A stretch of 23,206 bases of DNA from the NCBI GenBank assembly GCA_019648995.1, contig BLXT01003742.1, forward strand, positions 471,834 to 495,039, read 5' to 3'. Source of the stretch: Plakobranchus ocellatus (taxonomy: Eukaryota; Mollusca; Gastropoda; Plakobranchidae). The position numbers and the translations under genes are program-made. Of this stretch, positions 12,801-19,600 are shown one piece after another. Within the stretch, counting starts at the first letter, position 1; each line of letters starts with the position of its first letter. A model generated the notes under the pieces. It did no database searches and was not told the origin of the DNA. It worked only from the letters and a program-made list of their open reading frames with translations.

Positions 12801-15800
12801 ACTGTGCTTCTGCTGTGGAGGATGACATTTCTTTGCTTGTATGGGATGCTGAATTATTTGAAGCTGTAATACATGCAAGCCAAACTAAGTAGCACATTTT
12901 TAATGTGTATTTTATTTTACAGGTTAAGAGTTATCTCAAATGAAACACAATAGTGTTTTTTTAATCAAGCAGTTTATTAAATGAAGATAAAAAAAACATT
13001 CAAGCTAATACATATTTTAAAACAATATACATGTTAAAATTTCAGAGAACAGTGTTTGGAATCTTTTTTCTTTAATCTTGTGCTTTCTTTACAAGCCAGT
13101 TTACATGCACTGATATCAAAATAAACTGATCTTATGATGTTACTTCTATTTTTGTCTTGACTCCAGTCCTAATGACTCCAATACATCACACTGAAAAAAA
13201 CACAAAAGTCTTTATAATTTGCTTTTACCTTTTCAAAACAAATTTCTACCAGTAAACTCCAGTTTTCACCATCACAAAGGTAACTGAGAAAATTCCAGGC
13301 TAGATCAATGGTCTAAAATTTCAAACTGTAATTTGCATCTCATGGACTGGTCCCAAGACTTACTGGTTAGACTGAATCTTTTGCATCAAAATATTCATGC
13401 AGACAATAGTAATTTTGACATGCCATTATTTGTCTTTAAGCTCCTGTAGAGATAGGTTTTTTTGTTTTTTTAAGAAAAAAAGGTACTTATGACAACATGG
13501 TAACATTTAAACATGCAAGAATTTATAAGTTATCTATGAATAAAATATTTCAATGCTGCGAGCATCATGAGTAGTATGGAATCATTGCTTTATTTAAAAA
13601 TCCAGCTGCTTTCTAATACTGAGCAAGGCACAAGCACTAAATCACAAGTAAGTATTGAACAGATAATTTTATATTTTTCTTAAACTTCATATGAAGTCTT
13701 CTTTTTGACAACATCTTGTTTCAATGTTTCATCTACCTGCTGTGATGCTTACCTCTGAGCTTCTCTAGCAAGTCATGGGCATCAGCCTTGAGGTTGCCCT
13801 CACTGCTGGACCTGACTAGACATTCTGATGATGTGGATGGACACCGCGTGTGAGAAGGGGATGGCTCTCCACTCAAAGATTTCTGCTTGGACAGATCTGG
13901 TCGTATTTTGCCACCAGCACCTGAAGGCAGTTTTTTTTTTTATCAGATTTTATCTTTACATCTGAATAAAAAGCAGTTTCAATGTTGCATATTACATAGC
14001 AGAAATTGGATTTTTTGGTGATAGTTTACCCATAGAGATTAAAAACACTTCCAAAAGATTTAAGAACAGATTAATCCGCTGAACATGAGGTGCTAAAACT
14101 GGAATGATGCAGAACTATTTTTAATTAGCTTCAGTCTTTTTTTTAATTGTAATACCCAGTATCATTTGACAGTACTTTCGTCAATCATTCTGCTCCAGCT
14201 TCCAATAGGCTCATAAAATCTTCATATTGTGTAATAATAAATTAGCTCCTATTCTCCTCAATTTCTTTCTCATAAAGCATTGTCCCTATTCTTGTAGATT
14301 AGCTATACTTTCACCTTCTTTTACTATATAGTGATCATTAGATATATTTCAAAGCTTTTTTTTTTTTTGTTCTCATTGTTGGTGTTATTGTTATCATTTT
14401 TTTAACATCTACAATTGGTCGATAGATCATCTGCCTCAGGATATTGTAGAAAGTTTTGGAGATGAAAAGGAAATTGAATCAGATGGAGATAGAGATGTCA
14501 AGTTTGAGTTGGATATAGAGAAAAGTAGACTCCAGGTATGGATATAAACCGACAAGAAGTGACATGATTTCAAAAGGCCTGCCAATCCCAAATTGTCGTA
14601 TTAGGAATAGTCACCTCTACTCACAGGAATTTAGAGTCTCTCACAGGACTATGCCAGTACAATTAAATGCTTATGGATAAACCATACTACACCTTAATTG
14701 CATACTCAACCATAGGCATTTCATAACATTAAAGTATAACATCAGACTAATTAATGAATTTCAACTCTCCCCTTTATCAAGCCTAAAAGACCTGCAGGCT
14801 TCACCTTTTGAGCTTTGACCACCAGTATACCAAAGGGCAAACAAAATGGTGTCCATGGCTATCCACTTATTTACCAGTGAGCATGAACTCCTCTCAGTTT
14901 ATTTGAATTATAGCCATTCAGGAGACACCCTAGCATTTTCACTTTTATTAACTTTTAAAATGGTTGCAAACCAACATGCATGGATTTCATGTGAGTGTTT
15001 ATTTGTGTAAAATGTGGACATTGTATCATGGAAAGTGATGGTGAACAACCAGGGCCATCTGGGGCAAAACGTAGAAGGATGGCATTGGTTACAGCTAACG
15101 AAGTAATGAATCTTTCTAAATTAGACTGTGAAAATGATGAGGACTACCCTGATAGTGCCTTAGAATCTATTTCTGATAATGAATCTCTAGACTCAGATGA
15201 TATGTAGATCTAGATAGGCCTAGACCTAGAGATCTAGAAACAGTTCAAAGTGGGCATGTCCCTTGTGCATCTAGGGACACAAACGTGCATTAGATCTAGT
15301 TATCACTCGTTGTGCAGATCTAATGAAAAATTTTTTAAGTCAGACTAAACATCTTGGCTATTATTTATAAGATATTATGAAAAATGCAGTATTAAGTAGT
15401 TGTTTGTAAATGTGAGGCAGTTTGTATGCACATCACCATTCAACTCTTTTTCTCACCATCACTCTTATTGTGCTTAACTCCTCTTTCAAATGATCCTAGA
15501 GTTTCTGGAGAGGGTGCGCTGTTGGTGGAGCTGCGTAGAGTATTTACAGGCTGAGTATCACTACCACTCCAACCACGGGAAAAGCTCTTTTCCAGCTTTT
15601 GATTTGTTCTTAGGCTTGTTGGTTTTACCTTGGTAGATTCTGAGAATTTTTTAAAAGACAGCCATGTCATAACAGTATTATAATATTATAATGAATCCAT
15701 TCATGGAAAGGCTGCACATTTTTAAAAACTATTTTTCCTCACAACGTATATTGGATAATGAGACAGTGATGCAGTTTATTTTCTTCCCATGTTTAAGCTG

Positions 15801-16629
15801 CTATGTTATCTGTTTATTGTTTCATCTTTAATACATTATGGATCAAGAGTCTCTTAAATGCAATTTTATAACTTTTTTATCATTTTTTTTTTTTTTAGGC
15901 TTTAAAGGATGAAGCTGAAAACAATAAGAAAACAAAACAATGAAGGTTTTTATGGTCAAAAGAAAAAATATTTATTTATGAAGTAGGCTTTGAGAAACTG
16001 CTTCTATAGAACTTGGCATGCATAGCAATGTCAATTTGCAAAGGGTCACAATTTTTGTTAAGGTTTTAAGAGTAACGTTGCAATTTGTATGTAAATGTCA
16101 CTAGGTTTTGACTAAAAGAGTATACAGAACAAGCATGGTAAACTTTGTTCAAATATCTGAGGAAAGAAATAGGAAAACACTGAAAATCTCACCAAAGATT
16201 AAAAAAACAAAAAAAACTGAAGTCTCAAAGTGTACATAATTTTTTGTTTTTCACATAAACACTAAACTATTAAGCAGGTGAAAAATAGGTAAGTAAACCA
16301 GATACTGGCATGGTAATTCAACCATCATTTAACTCTAATTTATTGGATTCAATGCTATTTTCAAAATGTACCTTTGCCTCTTCTTCTTTTTTCTTTCTGC
16401 TCACTGAGTCTCTCAAGGGGCAGATCATTGAGATCCAAACCATAAACTTGTCTTGCAAGGACCCGCGTCAAAGTTTCCATAGTTCTCTGGTGGCACAAAA
16501 TGCAAGGAGGGTAAGGAACAAAAAAGGGCGAGGAAAAGAAGGTTAGTGTCTGGATATCACAGCAAGGTGATCTTTTGGTTTCAGAACCTCTATGAGTCCA
16601 GGTTGCCAGTAGGGGCACACACTCACAAA

Positions 16630-16693
<64 letters not shown>

Positions 16694-19600
16694 CCAAGGG
16701 TGAAATATGCTTTTTGTTATTATTGTTGTTTTTCCAAAAAAGAGTTAAGAAGGCAAAACTTATATATATGGTAACATTTTTCATTAAAAAAAAAATATGT
16801 TTTACTCTGGCAGTAACATGGGTGCAAGTGAGTAAAGTTGAACTGGCCTGCAAGAAAAAATTCAAATTTTGCATTGGCCTGCAAGAAGGCCTACCATATT
16901 TTTCATATGATCCAGAAGCAATGCAAATTAGATTTCTTTACAATAATACCTAGATCTAGATAAGAGTAATATCAAGACTCTAAATTAGATGAAATCCTAT
17001 GCTTGGAGCTAATTTGATTTAAATCTAGAGTTCAGGGAAGGCTAGAGACTAGATCCTTTCAGTGAAATATGAGTTTGGGTGACTTTGTCTAAAATATCAA
17101 AGGGCCAAAATAGATTATGAAAAAACAACAAAAACAAAATACAGAAATCCACTAAATTGTGTATCATTATGTGGGCCATGATGAAAAAATAACAATCCAA
17201 AATTCTAAACAAAAATAGAACTAGAAGCTAGAACAAGAGCTCAGTACACCTTAATCTTGACCCAATACATTTGGCTTAAACAAAAAGAAGATAAGATCAC
17301 CTAAACACAAATGTCATGAAAACTAGATCCAGATCTAGGCCCACATTCAGTTTTATTATAAATTATATTTTAATTTGCAGCTAGCTCACGATCTTCATAG
17401 AAATATATTAACTAGCTTTAGAATTTACAATCTAACTGAGAAAACTCACTGGAACTGTAAGGGAAATTTATCTAGATCTAACATTTAGTTGATTTTTCCC
17501 TCAATGAGTGGTGGTAAACAGACACTTTACAGAAAAACCAGACGTCTAAAAGTAATAAAACAACAAAAAATACTTTTAAAATAGAAATATGAGAGCATAT
17601 CAGAACTCAAGCCTCGTGCTGAACTTAAAAACCTGAATCTAATCCACAGTAGATTGTGCATCATATAGATTTGGTGAGGACAACTTTTAATGCAAAAAAT
17701 AATTCCACTAAATCTATATCTTGGTTTCAGAATGATGTATCATTGTTTTTGGGATTTCAAACTTGATTTCCTTAAACCCTCTTCAATATTCAACAGAGCA
17801 AAGCATGCGTTTCTTTTTTTCTTGGAATTCTAAAACGAACATCACTCCCAAATACTTGATGCCTAAAAGGGCATAATATAGGCCCTTAGCCTAAATATGT
17901 ACAATATGGGTGCAACTCAAAATTCAAAGTGGTAGGGCAATTCCTAAGTCTACAGAATAAAAAAGATTGTAAACTTGAGACCAGGTTTTTTCAATCCATA
18001 ACAGATGCAAATGATCATTATATTAGCGACTATGACTAGGAAATATGCCAGTTTTTCTGTCAAGATCACCTAAAATCTGGCCAGATTCCTAAATGGCTAC
18101 AGATTTAAAACTTATTAGATCAATTTATCTAAAAAAAAAACCACAGTACATCGCCATCATGAGAAAATTAAACAAAATGAAATAACAAGAAAGGCCCCCT
18201 CAGATCCAGTGGTGACTTCTACATCCCTACCATCGCACTGTTGAGAGAAAATGGCCACACTCTGAATCTGAGGGAGAGTCATCCCTTTTCAGCTACTTCA
18301 TTGCTTGTAAGTGAGTGCTAAATGCACTCTCCGATGCACAAGCATCAAAGGCATAGAGTTGGGTTTATTATCACAGGAACATGAAATATGCCTTGTGGAT
18401 CTATTTTAAAGGAAGAGTTACTCTATTCCCTCACACAGCGAGGTTGAAAAAAATGGAACGGGAATGGATAACAGTGCCATATCAGACATAGTGGAAAAAT
18501 TGTTCAACACAATATAGATCAGTAAATAGTTTACAATAGCTCTTGCCTTTGGCATAAATTGAGAGAGGAGTTTTTCCCTTCGTCCACCAAGACCATTGAA
18601 TTGGATTTTGGATAGCTTCTGGGTAAAAAAAAATAATTTATGGGTGTTCACAGGATTTTTTTCTCAGGCGAAACCAAATGTTGGCAGATGTGTTGTTAAG
18701 TTAAAATAATGTCCTACACATGTTTGCAATTTTTCATTCTGGAGCAAACACAAAGCTTGATATTCATAAGTATCGGCCTTGCTCCCCTTTCAATTGGCCA
18801 GCAGTGAGCAACATGAAATTCTTATTGGCCTGCATGCTTGACACAGCTGGTAATCTTGCACCCATGCAGTAAGAGATGCATCCTTGGCAATACATTAGTA
18901 AAAGAAAGTAAATTTTTATTGCTTACCGACCACTCCAAAATGAGCTCTCTCCAGGAAGTGAGAGAGGAAAGTACAGCGAGAAATTCATCCCAAAGGGCTG
19001 CAGTAACCAGAACATTGAGGTTGGCTTTGGTCCATGTCACTATCAAAGTCTGAGAATAATAGCATTCTCTTTAAAAACACAGTCAGTTATGGATATAGAA
19101 GAAATTAAGGAATAATTTGGAGAAAAAAAAAAACAACTTTTTTTAAAGGAAAAAACCATTGAAATGGAGTGCACAATAGCGTTAAAATCAAACATGTATG
19201 ACCCCTCGGCCGATGAACCATTTGTCTTCAGATTACACCGTGGCAAAGCCATATTAGTGTAGGTGCAGCAGGAAAGAATAGGAAACAGACAATACTTGAC
19301 ATCAGTTTTCCCATTTCATCAAAATTGCACCAGGAATACAAACAGAACTTTTATGCATATTTAAAAAGTAACAAAATATAAAACCCACAAGATTTTCATA
19401 TATCACTGAATTTCACTTTAACTGGCAAGCGCTATATTGCGCTGTTCTCTTAAATTGCTTAACATGTAATACCTTTTTGAAATATTATCATTTACGACAA
19501 AGTGTCTCTACATTTTATCCGTTCCCATCCCATCCTGCTATCAAGACCTGGCTAATGGCGATGTACACTTTAAAATATGACAGCAGAAAAGGATCAATTA

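Larger units (their letters stand above)
13921..15456. other. Intron E/F (1536 bp)
   Basis: Contains candidate antisense exon 2 (14440-14535), a shortened family 1 repeat (14578-14803) and a small acidic plus-strand reading frame (15028-15207), then a TAGATCTA-rich patch (15205-15300). It is the most feature-dense intron of the window. Confidence 0.6.
16487..18926. other. Intron C/D (2440 bp)
   Basis: Contains one copy of repeat family 2 (18172-18692), a (GA)n microsatellite (16634-16688) and several TAGATCTA-type palindromes (16951-17480). Around 16840-16890 the motif GGCCTGCAAGAA occurs twice about 34 bp apart. No RALGAPA exon seen. Exons C and D are adjacent in the vertebrate protein too (EWSLTMETL), so none is expected. 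Confidence 0.65.

Noticed and set aside
15250..15262. GGGCATGTCC, a perfect p53-type half-site
   Set aside because: Half-sites occur by chance about once in 4 kb, no second half-site is adjacent, and the location is a repeat-like intronic patch.
16546..16953. 135-codon plus-strand open frame with an Arg-Glu repeat
   Set aside because: Its length comes from the (GA)n microsatellite, which has no stops in any frame, and the rest is AT-rich chance translation. The frame overlaps the upstream flank of RALGAPA exon D.
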